DNA from: Ciona intestinalis
Lineage: Eukaryota > Chordata > Ascidiacea > Phlebobranchia > Cionidae
Length of the DNA: 64,000 nucleotides
Direction of reading: 5' to 3'
Assembly: GCF_000224145.3 (NCBI RefSeq)
Contig: NC_020170.2
Span: forward strand, 3,178,646-3,242,645
Position numbers and translations under genes: made by a program. Below the pieces are notes generated by a model. That model saw only the letters and a list, made by a program, of their open reading frames with translations. It did not search any database and had not been told where the DNA came from. This document shows, in pieces, positions 1 through 11,423 of this stretch; position 1 is the stretch's first letter, and every line of letters begins with the position of its first letter.

Positions 1-1421
1 TGCTTAAATAGCTTGCTTAATAATTCTGGTGGCTTAGAATTTAATCTAAATAAAATTATGAAGGTGTGCTGCATTATAAAACTTGCCAAATGCCTGTCTA
101 CTAAATTAAATATAACCAAAACGTAGGTTTTCTGTGTTGGTAAACTGAATCTGATTGCTCGTCTCTCTTTATGCTTAATAAACTGATATTTATATACTAA
201 TAAACCTTTTGCGCTGCTTTATATGTCTGGTATGATTTTAACTAAACAAGAAAATATCTTTGCGACACGTTCTGTGATAAACTGTAAGTTAAAACAACCT
301 AGAACTGGTATTAAACCTACCACCAACTGCAAACGCATTCAAAATCCAGGAAATCCATTCAAAAAACCGTGACATAACANNNNNNNNNNNNNNNNNNNNN
401 NNNNNNNNNNNNNNNNNNNNNNNNNNNNNTACATGACCTAAATACATATGTTCTTTCAAGTTGTTGTCATTTTTTGTTGTGTTGTGGAATAAAAAGAATA
501 AAAAGTGTCAAACCGAGCATTCTGTCTCAAACTTTTTTTTTTATATATACGTGTAACGCCCCAAGGCACATCATATACAACCCTACTATTGAGGCGTTAG
601 AAGGATGGTAACCACTCTTGAAAAAATGTCACATGGCAGGCAACATAATATAGGAAAAATGGCAAAAAATGCAACATGTTCGAACAAGCGGTGGTAGCAG
701 ACAGCAAGCCAATACAGAAACTGTTAGGGTAGCCAATCGCCCATTTCCGACAGTCGCGGCGTATAAGAACCCTCAAAAAAATAAAAAAAACTATTCTATA
801 TGTGAAACGCACCACAGCCTGTTTATAATTATGTGATGATAAGTAGCATGTAATATGTTTCAGGTCAAGCAGTTATATGCAAAAAGAAGAAAACACATTG
901 ATTATAAATATCGTAAAGCAATGCTCGGCAATGATCTCGGTTTAATGCCTACAGTCATAACATTCTTTATCTGTGATATTCGTTTGACAGTGCCTTTGTT
1001 ATACGAGACCGCATATTACGTATAAGATACAGACAGGAAGTTGTTTCAGTCTAGTTATAGTTTTCTCTGGCGTAAATTTTCAGCGCTGAAAAAAACATTG
1101 AAAATAAGCATAAGCGTAATCAGAAGAGAAATATTGCGTCATGTCTGGTGTTCAGCCATTAGGGTTGTACAGGTTAATCGTTTCGCTGCTAATTTTTCGG
1201 ATTAAAATTTATTGTTTTAGAGAAAACAGTAATGAAAACGTTAAAGGAACCTTTTTTATCAAATTATAAAAGTTTATGTACAATGCGTATGATGGTTTGT
1301 CAAACAGTATGGCAGAAAACAAGGCCAGGAGTAGTGCTAACCCATGCACCACGTTGGTGATAACCACTGTTGCATGACGCCGATCATACTTCTCATTTTA
1401 GGGCGTTTATTAGGTTGAAAT
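1..1421. other. Intergenic DNA upstream of the first transporter
   Basis: No exon with both splice sites and a recognisable protein could be found. Short open frames here are AT-rich and match nothing I know. About 100 bases before the first transporter start, around 1258-1325, the sequence resembles 6030-6090 upstream of the second transporter (AAAAGTTTRT... TTTGTCAAACAGTAT), so part of the upstream region belongs to the duplicated unit. Confidence 0.5.
380..429. other. Assembly gap (50 N)
   Basis: A run of exactly 50 N, the usual placeholder for a gap of unknown length. Confidence 0.99.
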
Positions 1422-4400
1422 ATGTCGAAGGAAAGAGAATTTAAAGAGTTGAACGCGTTTGGTTTTTATCAGAAGCGACTTTCTTTACTGTTGTTGCTTT
1501 CTACAATTCCAAGTTGCATTATATCGTTTCGTTTCCTCTTTACTGTATACGAGCCAGAGTTTCATTGCGACGTACCAGCGGTAAGAATAAAGCTTTGGCA
1601 GAAAAGTTGTAGTATAATTATCTCGCTGCTGTATTTAATATTAATGGAATACTACCAACTCCCGTTTCACACAGGCCTTATCCGAGAATTACACCAACGT
1701 AACCGAATCTCAATACGAATATCTATTAAACGCCACCGTTCCTTGGACCACCAACGATAAGCAAGAATTAGTGCGAAGCGAGTGTTTCAACTACGACATA
1801 CCCAATATTGATGCTTTAAGAAGTGAGTTTACTTACGAAATTTTGTTTTAAAGTAAGTAACTATTCATACAACTGACAGATGAGAGTGGAACCGGACGGG
1901 TCGTAAACAGTACATCGCCATGCAAACGATGGAGATTCGCGCAAGACGGGGTTAGCGCTCTAACTGAAGTAAGTTTGTATTTTTTTTTATCTATAGAACC
2001 ATTAAACCGTTCAATCGGAAAGCTATAGAATAGAACCATTGAATACCTTATTTGCGGAAATATATCCGTGTACGAACTAATGTATCAATAACCATGGCTT
2101 TGCACAGTTTATATGTTGTAAAACGAATGCTATATTTTGCAGTGGAAATATAAGTTCAAAAGTTTAATGTCTGTATTTATAAAATGGAAATATTAAAAAA
2201 TCCTGTCGTCTAAACGCATGGGAAAATATTTTTATTCTTTTCAAAAATAGCAAGCTATAAAGCTACTAATTTACAACAACGTAGAGGTATAAAATAAACA
2301 ATTATTATGCAATAGAATAGATCATATGATACGCTAATTATACTTTTCAGTTAAAATTTGTATGCGAACGTGCATGGATGAAACCTTTTTCGTTTACCGC
2401 TTACGCTTTTGGACAAATGTGTGGTACGTTTGCAGTTCGCCCAATATCTGACATGTAAGGAATTGGTGATTTAATTTTACTCGGTATTAGTTCGTAGGAC
2501 ACAGATAAGTGATACACATATGGTAGGGTGGGGGAAGATGAGAAACCTTCTTATACAATTTTCTTGTTCCATTTGGTAAGAAAATAAAGAAATTCAAAGA
2601 AGTATAAAAACCGTATCGCCACGACTCCCAAAGACCGTTGTTAATTGTTTAATGTATGATCCGGGTATTTGGACATTATGTGTTAAATGTGTTCCGTTCC
2701 CCCCAATCCTACTATACCCCCTCAATTACTATTGGCGTATTCATTTGTTTAAAGAAGGCAACCTTACTACAAACTGACAATAAAAAATGTTCTGAATAAG
2801 TTTCTACCAATTAAGATTGCCTATGAGTGATTGTAAAATTAAAATTGTTTGAATTCACTGACATAAATGAGATAGTTTATAGTTCATATTCTCTAATTCT
2901 CACATCCGCTTTGAATAATAACGTTGTGCATTTACTGCCAACTTTGCACATTTTCCAACAGATTCGGTCGTCGAAGAGTGTTCTTGACAACACTGGTTTT
3001 GCAGTATATGGTTTGCTTGATACTTAGTTTTTCAACTAGTGCTCCCATGTATATGTCTGTTGTATTTCTGACTGGAGCTACAGATATGGTTTACGGAACC
3101 GCATTTGCACTAGGTCAGTTGCAACGAAACTTTGTAAAGAGATTATAAGCCTCTGTTACTCAAACGCGTTTGACATCTGTTAACTTGAATATGTTCTTTT
3201 CTTTATACAAGGCTCTTTAATGTGAAAATATCATACAGCTTTATACTTAAACGGTCTCGTAATTTCCAGGTATCGAAACTACTTCGACCGAAAAGCGAAC
3301 GTTTATCACATTCTGTTGTCAAATGGGATATTCCTTGGGTTTCCTTGTTTTAACGTTTCTCGGTTACTTCTTCAGAGATTGGAGATGGCTTTTAAGAGCT
3401 TTTAGTTTTACAGCAATTTTTTACATACCTTATTATTGGTAAGTTATACCATTTCTGGATTTTTCCGTATGTGTATATTATCGGTATTGTATACCCGACA
3501 GGCTTATCGACGAATCGCCACGTTGGTTGTCATCGGTTGGGCGTAAAGAAGAATCTCAAAGGGTTCTTTCGAAAATCGCTAAGTTAAACAAAGCGCACAA
3601 TGCTTCTTCGCATGATCTCACGGAATTGGAAACAAATCTTTCTGGTTTTCCCAAAAATGAAAAAGTCAAAAGTCTCAAATTTTTCCAGTTGTTGAAGTTG
3701 GTTCTGAAACAACCGGTGTTGTTGAAAAGATTAATCATCGTCTTCTTTGCTTGGTAACTATATAGTTTTGTATAAAACACATCAGCGGATAAGCCTGTAG
3801 ATATAACTTCGTGGCAGGTACTGCACCAGTTTGACGTATTATGTCATTGGTTTGAATCCCAACAATTTGTCGGAAAATCGTTTTGTGAATCTTTGTTTAT
3901 TGGGGCTTGTGGACATGGCTGCAACGGTGGGTTATTACCTAATCTCCGCTAAGATCGGAAGAAGAAACAGTTACGTCTTTATGATGCTTGGCCTTGCATT
4001 GCTGTCAGCAATTACACCTTTCGCAAATAAATGTAAGACGGTTTAGTGAATTTTTGTACGAAATGGTAAAAACACATATTACTGGGCCCAAAGAGTAGGC
4101 TAAATGTTACATACTTATTGTGTTTTTTTTAACCCAGTGCACAGATTACTAGCTGTCGTTATGGTGTGTGTGTGCAAATTTACAGCATCTCTACTGTTTA
4201 CTGTCCTCTATACTCACACAACCGAGTTGTTTCCAACGGCACTACGTCAGTCTACGCTGGGCATGTCCGATGCCACGGCAAGAGTTGGGTCAATTACCGC
4301 TCCGTTTATCTTGTTTGCAGGTTAGGGCTATTAAGTAATCATTTTCTTGTGTTCTCTAATTAAATAAGTTTCAAATGCATACTTATATGCAAACCGTTTG

Positions 4401-4811
4401 GTGTTTGTATTATTTAAAACTCAAAGCACCATACAGAACACCATAACATTTGTTTGGTTAGCTCATTAGCATTTTGTAATGTTCGCTTGGCGATAATGTT
4501 TGATCTAACAACTATTAAAACAGGCGACCCAACACGGGTTAAAACAATATCCATTGCAATCGGAGCTGTTCTCCTGGTATCTTCAGCTTTGTACAGATTG
4601 CTTCCCAAAACCATCAATGTGCCGTTGCCTCAAACTATCGACGATGCTGTTGCAATGGGAGGGTAAATGGCAATATATGCACTCATTATTTTCGTTAAAC
4701 GAAAACTTGTCAACGTAAAAAATTTTTTTTTGCAGTTCTGATGCGTTTTGCTTATCGTGTCGAAATACCAAAAATCAAAGTAACGAAGAAGATGACTCAA
4801 TTAACATATAG
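1422..4811 (+). CDS. SLC22-type organic ion transporter, copy A
   Basis: Eleven exons join in phase to 561 codons: 1422-1580, 1675-1822, 1880-1968, 2351-2454, 2962-3113, 3270-3438, 3502-3753, 3818-4032, 4138-4320, 4524-4662, 4736-4811. Family marks are a first membrane segment after a short cytosolic N-terminus, a large extracellular loop with N-glycosylation sequons (NYT, NVT, NAT), the DESPRWL motif at the start of exon 7, the TELFPT..RQSTLG motif in exon 9, and LPKTINVPLPQTIDD near the C-terminus. Such proteins are plasma-membrane major-facilitator carriers for organic cations, anions or carnitine; the substrate cannot be read here. The cytosolic loop normally G-x3-D-R/K-x-G-R-R reads RPISDIFGRR, so its Gly and basic residue are replaced. 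Exon layout is identical to the neighbouring copy. The start is the first ATG of a frame opening directly into the family N-terminus. Confidence 0.93.
2523..2715 (+). repeat. MITE copy in transporter A intron 4
   Basis: Full-length member of the window's common MITE. It opens with GTAGGGTGGGGGAAGATG and closes with the inverse, CCAATCCTACTA, flanked by TA. Forward is defined by the internal order CGTTGTTAATTGTTT towards the right end. The matching intron of transporter copy B lacks it. Confidence 0.85.
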
Positions 4812-4886
4812 TTATTTTGGTCAACTAACGTATAGTTGTATAGAGTTTAAAGCGTATACAGAAACATTTCAATAGTGAAAAAGGAG

Positions 4887-4892
4887 AATAAA
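4887..4892 (+). terminator. Poly(A) signal of transporter A
   Basis: AATAAA lies 75 bases after the stop codon of copy A, and no nearer canonical signal was seen. Confidence 0.6.
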
Positions 4893-5049
4893 AAAATGGT
4901 TGCCAGAAATATAATATGGTCGTAACTGTGACGGATTCTGTTACTTTGGCAAAAAAAAAACATAAAGAATACGAAAGGGAATAGTTATTTTATGCTCGAC
5001 TTTAAATGGAAGCGCACTATAAAATCTAAATATAATAGCGGTTTAGTGG

Positions 5050-5214
5050 CTATTGTAACAACAAACGTCTTTAAATCTATATGTTCGTTTAACGTGTTTT
5101 TGTTACACGAAACGTTGTACTACGCATGCAATACAGACACGAGGGGTTTCCGTCTATAATCGGTGTCTTTTGGCTTAATTTCCTGTTGTCGCATTCTTAA
5201 CGAGCATAAGCTTT
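5050..5214 (+). repeat. Intergenic direct repeat, unit 1
   Basis: Begins CTATTGTAACAACAAACGTC and includes TTGTTACACGAAAC and CGAGCATAAGCT. It matches unit 2 at 5761-5921 in the same orientation with scattered mismatches and small indels. Confidence 0.75.
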
Positions 5215-5760
5215 GCCACTGATGACTTTGTAGCAGTAGGTAGAATGCATTTATACATGTACCGTAATCGCGCTGTAATTATAGGTAATGTTAGAAGTTA
5301 ATATTATTCATACTGTGGCGGCTGCATGATGTATTTTGCGAGCGGTAAACGAAGAGAGAGAAGGAAAAGGAAACGCGATGTTTATACGGGAGATAACGAT
5401 CGGAAAAAAGCACTCGTGTACCCTTACCCGCTTAGGCACGCACCTACACGTGACGGGCGGCTACACGCCTATTATGCGGTTTTAAATCTAAAAATTTAGT
5501 CAAAAAATTATAAATATATATTCGGATTTGATTATAATCAAGAGATTAAAGAATAAATACCAAATTAAGAATTGGGATAAGTGCAGTAAAAAATCGCCCC
5601 AAAAAACAAACAACAAAAACTGTTCGACAAAAAAGAATCTATATGACCACTTACGTGCTTAATTATTACGCCATTCAGTACAGATACTGAAGATGTATAA
5701 ATTGAATGACTCGCAGCTAATTCTTAGATTTCAAATAACGTTATTAATAGTTTCTACTAG

Positions 5761-5921
5761 CTATTGTAACAACAAACGTCTTTGAATCGCTATGTTCGTT
5801 GAACGTGTCTTTTGTTACACGAAACCTTGTATTGGGTATGCAGCACAAACACGAGCCGCTTCCGTCTATGCTGTTTTCTGGCTAAATTTCCTGTTCTTAT
5901 ATTTTCAACAAGCATAAGCTT
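5761..5921 (+). repeat. Intergenic direct repeat, unit 2
   Basis: Second copy of the block at 5050-5214, about 710 bases downstream. A weaker relative (GTTATACGAGACC, ATACAGACAGGAAG) sits at about 990-1040 before transporter A, suggesting all descend from the upstream part of a duplicated transporter unit. Confidence 0.7.
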
Positions 5922-6862
5922 AACAACGCGCAGCACTCAAGCTAATAAAAGAGAATTTTTGCGCCCTTTCAGTACAGATAATAGGGATATATGAATTAAA
6001 TGTCTCGTAGCTAGTTCTTAGGTTTCAATAACGGTATTAAAAGTTTGTATACCATATGTACACTATTTGTCAAACAGTATACCGGAAACGTTAAACGTGA
6101 GTGCGTAATTTGAAATGTTATAGAATTGTAAGAAATCATTATTATTTGCGTTTATTAATGCATGATTGTAAGCCCGGGTGACGGAATAACGACAGTAGTT
6201 TTGACAAAGATGATCTATTCTGTTTTATACATTTCATGCCGCTAACGAATTACCACGTGTGTAACTTACAGAAATGCAACGACCATCAGCTAATACGGTA
6301 ACGGTTAATCTCGAGGTAGCATGTATTTATAAATGTATCATAACTCGAGACAACTTATAATCTATAACGATTGAGTTATTGGTAAAACGATCTGTAGAAA
6401 CAACGCTTCTTATACTCTGGGAATTTTGGAGCACGCGTGTTAGTGAGATAACAAATCTACACAGTTAACGCTTGTGTTAAAATATTACCAGTCAAGTGGG
6501 GACGCATTGAAAGCACTACTATGAAATCTTATTTTTATTTATCGTAATTAAAACATATTTCTTAAACATAAAATGATTAATGTTAACTTTTAGCATTATA
6601 GTTAATTTGTAGTTTGTCCAAATTCTCCAAAACAAACTTTTTTTGGTGACGACGAGGTTTTTTCCCTTTCCGTATAAGCGATGATAAAAGAGAAATATTG
6701 CAATTTAGACAACCCGTGTGAAGGACCTAAATATATGCCATTTATATAGTAGTATTCTGTGGAACTCAAAATTATGCCACAGCTCCTAAGGTTTATATTT
6801 ACCCTTTTCTATATGTATAGGCTAGTTCGTTTAGATTTTGTTATTTAAACATCGGTTAGAAT

Positions 6863-9820
6863 ATGTCAAAAGAAAGAGATTTCAAAGAGTTAAACGTCTT
6901 TAGTTTTTATCAGAAGCGACTTTCTTTGTTGTTGTTGGTATCTACAATTCCAAGTTGCATTCTATCGTTTCGTTTTCTGTACACTCTTTACGAACCAGAT
7001 TTTCATTGCGAAGTACCAGGGGTAAGAAAAAAACCTTTCGCAGAAAAGTGAAGTTACAGTGAGTCGATGTTTTTAATACATTACTATAAACTCCCGTTTC
7101 ACACAGGCCTTATCCGAGAATTACCTCAATGTAACCGAGTCTAAATACGAATATTTACTAAATTCGACCGTTCCTTGGACCACCAACGATAAGCAAGAAT
7201 TAGTGCGAAACGAGTGTTTCAACTACGACATATCTGGTATTGATGATTCAAAAAGTAAGTTATTTTAACGTTAACAGATGGCGTATTGTGCATTTTGATC
7301 TAATCCTAACCCCAAATAGCTTAATTTACAAAATTGACAGACGAAAGTGGAACCGGGTACTGGGTAACAAACAATACGTCGCCATGCGAACGATGGCGAT
7401 TCGTACAAGATGGGGTTAGCGCTCTTACTGAGGTAGGTTTACACACGTCACGTTCATAAAAACAATTGCAATGTAAAAACATGGGCAATTTTGATATGAT
7501 ATGATAAGCGTATATTACTTTTCAGTTCGAGTTTTTATGCGAACGCGCATGGATGAAGCCTTTCACGTTCACAGTCTACGCAGTGGGAAAAATTTTCGGT
7601 ACGTGTGCAGTTGGTCCAACATCCGACAAGTAAGGAACTTTACATGCCCTTATTACATGGCAACTTTTCTCTGCTTATTTACTGTCTATACTTTGCAATT
7701 TTGTCAACAGATTTGGTCGTCGAGTTGTATTTCTGGTCCTCATAGCTTTGCAGTTTCTTGCCTTGTTGCTGCTCAGTTTTTCAACTAGCGCTCCCATGTA
7801 TATGTCCGTCGTGGTTTTGACTGGAGTTGTGGATACGGTTTACCCACTAGCTATTTCACTAGGTTAGTTGCAACGTATAACCTTGCCATAAAGGATAAGT
7901 ATTTTATATCTATATATATATATATAAATATTAAGTTGCTCAAAGCGTTTCACTTTTTAAAGAGAATATTCACTGTTAACTTAAAATACTTGTTTAATGT
8001 TTTTAAAGCGTTGTAATATAGGTTTTCATATATTTATTAACTTCCACCCTTTCCAGGTACAGAATTTGCTTCGACCGAAAAGCGAACGTTTATCACATTC
8101 TGTGCCCAAATAGGATACTCCCTTGGCTTCCTAGTTTTAACGTTTCTCGGTTACTTCTTCAGGGATTGGAGATGGCTTTTACGAGCTTTCAGTTTTACAG
8201 CAATTTTTTTTATCCCTTACTATTGGTAAGTTAGGCTATACCTTTATTTCTTGATTTTTTCCATATATATGTTATCGCCTTGTGTATACCCGACAGGCTG
8301 ATCGACGAATCGCCACGCTGGCTGTCATCGGTTGGTCGTGAAGAAGAATCTCAAAGGATTCTTTCGAAAATCGCAAAGTTGAACAAAACGCACAATATTC
8401 CTACGCATGATCTCGAGAAATTGAAAACAAATCTTTCTGGTTTTCCCGAAAAAGAAAAAGTGAAAAGTCTTAAATTTTTCGAGGTGTCGAAGTTGGTTCT
8501 GAAACAACCGGTGTTGTTGAAAAGATTATTTATCGTCTTCTTTGCATGGTAACCTTATGTTATATATAATCAAGTGCGTAGAAATCCCTGTAGTTATATT
8601 AACTTTGTGACAGGTACTGCACCAGTTTGACGTATTATGTCATTGGTCTAAACTCCAACAATTTGTCGGAAAACCGATTTTTGAATCTCTGTTTAATGGG
8701 ACTTGTCGACATTGCTGCAACGGTGGGTTATTATCTAATCTCCGCCAAGATCGGAAGAAGAAACAGTTACGTCTTTATGATGCTGGGCCTTGCATTGCTG
8801 TCAGCAATTACACCTTTCGCCCATAAATGTAAGACGTTTTAATATAGTTTTTGGATGAAATTCTTAAAATATTTATAACACATTGTTGGCCGTAAGAGTT
8901 AAATGCCATATATACTTATTGTCTTCATTTTTTAACAGTGAGCATAGTACTGGTTGTTGTTATGGTGTGTGTTTGCAAGTTTGCAGCATCTCTCCTCTTT
9001 ACTGTCATCTTTGTTCACACCACCGAGTTGTTTCCAACGACACAGCGTCAATCTACCCTTGGCATCTCGAATGCCATGGCAATAATTGGGTCACTTACCG
9101 CTCCGTATATCTTGTTTGCAGGTAGGAGTTTTTAATAAATCGTTTCCTGTTTTAACGCAGTTTTCATACGCATATTTTAGCTTTTATAGTATTTTTAATT
9201 ACAAAACAAAATATCTTACTACATTTAAGCTCATATATGCGCCGTAGACGCTAATTTGTACTTAAGCTTTGCTGTATAGTAGAGTGGGGGAAGTTGGGAC
9301 ACATTTTCCTTATGTTTTATCGTTCCATTTGGTGCTGTTTTATCGTCCCATCATTAATTTTAAAACTGCACCGTCACGACTCTCATAAACCGTTGTTAAT
9401 TGTTTAAAACACGATCAGGATATTTAGATGTTATGTGTAAAACGTGTCCCGTCTTTCCCCATCCTACTATATACAATAATTATGTTCGTTTGCCGAATTT
9501 TAAATGTTGGACCTAACAAAAAAACAGGCGATCCAACGAGGGTTAAAATAATATCTATTGCAATCGGAGCTGTCCTTTTGGTATCTTCAGCTTTGTACAG
9601 ATTGCTACCAAAAACCATCAATGTATCGTTGCCTCAAACTATGGACGATGCCATTGCGATGGGAAGGTAATGATACAGTATAGGCCTACACGGATCACCA
9701 TCACTAACGTTAAATAAAGCCAACATCGGCCATTCTTTTTTTGTTTATAGGACCGACACAACTTGCTTGAAACTTCGAAGAGCAAAAAGCAACAGAGATG
9801 AAGAAGTAACCCTAAACTAA
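6863..9820 (+). CDS. SLC22-type organic ion transporter, copy B
   Basis: Eleven exons join in phase to 560 codons: 6863-7021, 7107-7254, 7341-7432, 7526-7629, 7711-7862, 8057-8225, 8297-8548, 8614-8828, 8939-9121, 9528-9666, 9751-9820. Nine of its exon lengths equal those of copy A, and the protein carries the same SLC22 marks (DESPRWLSS, TELFPTTQRQSTLG, LPKTINVSLPQTMDD). Unlike copy A it keeps the family loop as GPTSDKFGRR, so it looks the more conventional carrier. Exons 7 and 8 are almost identical to copy A, while the short last exon encoding the cytosolic tail is unrelated in detail. Tandem duplication is clear; substrate and polarity of transport are not readable. Confidence 0.93.
9277..9470 (+). 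repeat. MITE copy in transporter B intron 10
   Basis: TAGTAGAGTGGGGGAAGTTG at the left and TTCCCCATCCTACTATA at the right, forward orientation. Absent from the corresponding intron of copy A, so it inserted after the gene duplication. Confidence 0.85.
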
Positions 9821-10001
9821 ACTATATTTACACCGTGTTTGGGTTTTCCACCAAAAACTATATGCTAAAAGTATACATTTACCCACACACTGTATACGCG
9901 TTTATATCCGTACTCGGGTAAAGATTCATTCAAAACAAATATTCAGATAATACAGCATGGTGATATTGACGTCAAGGATTTTAAACCACTATTATACATG
10001 C

Positions 10002-10194
10002 AGTGAGGTAGGGGAAAACGGGACATCTTTTCATTCTATTTTCCGGTCTCGTTTAAAAGTTAACAAAGAACATTCGAAGAATTATAAAATTGTATCGTCA
10101 CGGCTCTCGTAGACCGTTGTTAATTGATTAAAACACGATCAGGATGTTTAGATATTACGTGCTAAAGGTGTCCCATCTTCCTCTATCTTACTAT
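10002..10194 (+). repeat. MITE copy, intergenic
   Basis: Forward copy between transporter B and the claudin-like gene. Left end GTGAGGTAGGGGAAAACGGG, right end TGTCCCATCTTCCTC then CTTACTATA. Ends are somewhat degraded. Confidence 0.8.
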
Positions 10195-10312
10195 ATATTG
10201 CGTAAACTAAACATTATATATATGTGCAATACACACGATGCTACATATATTTATATATATATACAAGTACTGGTCGTTAAATGAACGATAGAGTGACAAA
10301 TATGCTTCAAGG

Positions 10313-11039
10313 TCAGTAAGATGCAGCAAAAGAGTATATTCCAGATAAAAAGCAAATTCCACTTGCTACCCATGTTAGAATATATGAATATCCAAAGCTC
10401 TGTCCTGTTTCCATTGGGTACCAAGTCGTGAAGACACCAGCTGAAACTGTATTCGCCACACCTGCCCGTAGATTTAAATAAGTACCAGAACGAACAAAAA
10501 TCAAACGGTGGGGACGAAATTTAAGTTCGTGGTCTTCTATGGCAACTTTTTATACAAGTAAACACACCACTTACAGGCAAAAAAGAATAAAATCCCAAGA
10601 CTCTGTCCGATCTTTCTTAAGTTTGACTTATGTCTACAAATTCCAATCAAAGACCATATTGTTGTTATTGTGACGAAAACAATAGATGAAATCAGAAAGC
10701 CACGCACAACTTTAATGTATGCTTGTACACCTGCAAAACACATGTTAAACCCGTTTTATGTAAAACAAACTTAACTTTGGGTTTAAGTTACCGAAATAAA
10801 ATAAGTTATTGCAACTTACTTGTGTAATCGTGACATCCACCGCTATAACAAATATGCCAAAGTCCCGCGTTTACAGAGTAGCTTTGTATCCAAGCAGGTG
10901 TAGCTAACGATACACTGTTTATCGTAATTACAGTCACTGCAGCCAACGCTGCGACCAAACATGGACAAGAACACTTCTGCTGTTCATTTGTCGGTTTAAT
11001 AGGCTCATCCTCTTCTATTGTATTGTAGGACTGACTCAT
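10313..11039 (-). CDS. Claudin/PMP22-superfamily four-pass membrane protein
   Basis: Three exons (11039-10820, 10730-10575, 10461-10313) give 174 residues. After about 25 cytosolic residues and a CSCPC cluster comes a first membrane segment, then an extracellular loop with W...GLWHIC..GGC, the hallmark of claudins, PMP22/EMP and relatives. Two further membrane segments lie in exon 2 and the last in exon 3. The two loop cysteines are separated by only four residues (C-YSGG-C); classical claudins have eight to ten. That makes a non-claudin relative (PMP22/EMP, TMEM or gamma-subunit-like) as likely as a claudin. The probable role is in cell junctions or as a membrane-associated modulator. Confidence 0.82.
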
Positions 11040-11374
11040 TTTGTTTCAATTTAAAACAGTTCTATAACCTTACTTTAAACTCTGCTTAAGAGAGACCTGT
11101 TAACGCTAAGTGTAGGCGTTGCTTCACTGTCCAAATGGAATTTTGGGCGTTGCTGGTGACAATTCCTATGTAAACATACCATGTGTTTACTATCTATTCT
11201 TATTCTGATTCTTGTGCAAACAAAAGCGCTCATCAGAAATAACACGTAGGAAAACAATGTTTCCAATTGATCTCAAATGAATCACTCAACGTCATCATAA
11301 AGGGTATTATTGAGTGCAGAAGTCCACTTGCTTTTGATTGCCAATGTCCAAAGATTCAATTTTATAGAGGATAA
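11040..11374. other. Intergenic, no gene seen
   Basis: Between the start of the claudin-like gene and the 3' end of NDUFB6. No exon or repeat recognised; it must hold the claudin-like promoter. Confidence 0.5.
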
Positions 11375-11380
11375 TTTATT
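11375..11380 (-). terminator. Poly(A) signal of NDUFB6
   Basis: AATAAA on the minus strand, 43 bases beyond the NDUFB6 stop. Confidence 0.6.
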
Positions 11381-11423
11381 TTGTGAATTTTATAGAGATA
11401 AACAGACAAAAGTTGGCACACAA

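Larger units (their letters stand above)
4893..6862. other. Intergenic DNA between the two transporters
   Basis: No coding exon recognised. It holds an imperfect internal direct duplication (listed separately) and, around 5680-5760 and 5965-6040, a second pair of related stretches around CAGTACAGATA and CTCG(C/T)AGCTA(A/G)TTCTTAG. It presumably contains the promoter of copy B. Confidence 0.6.
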
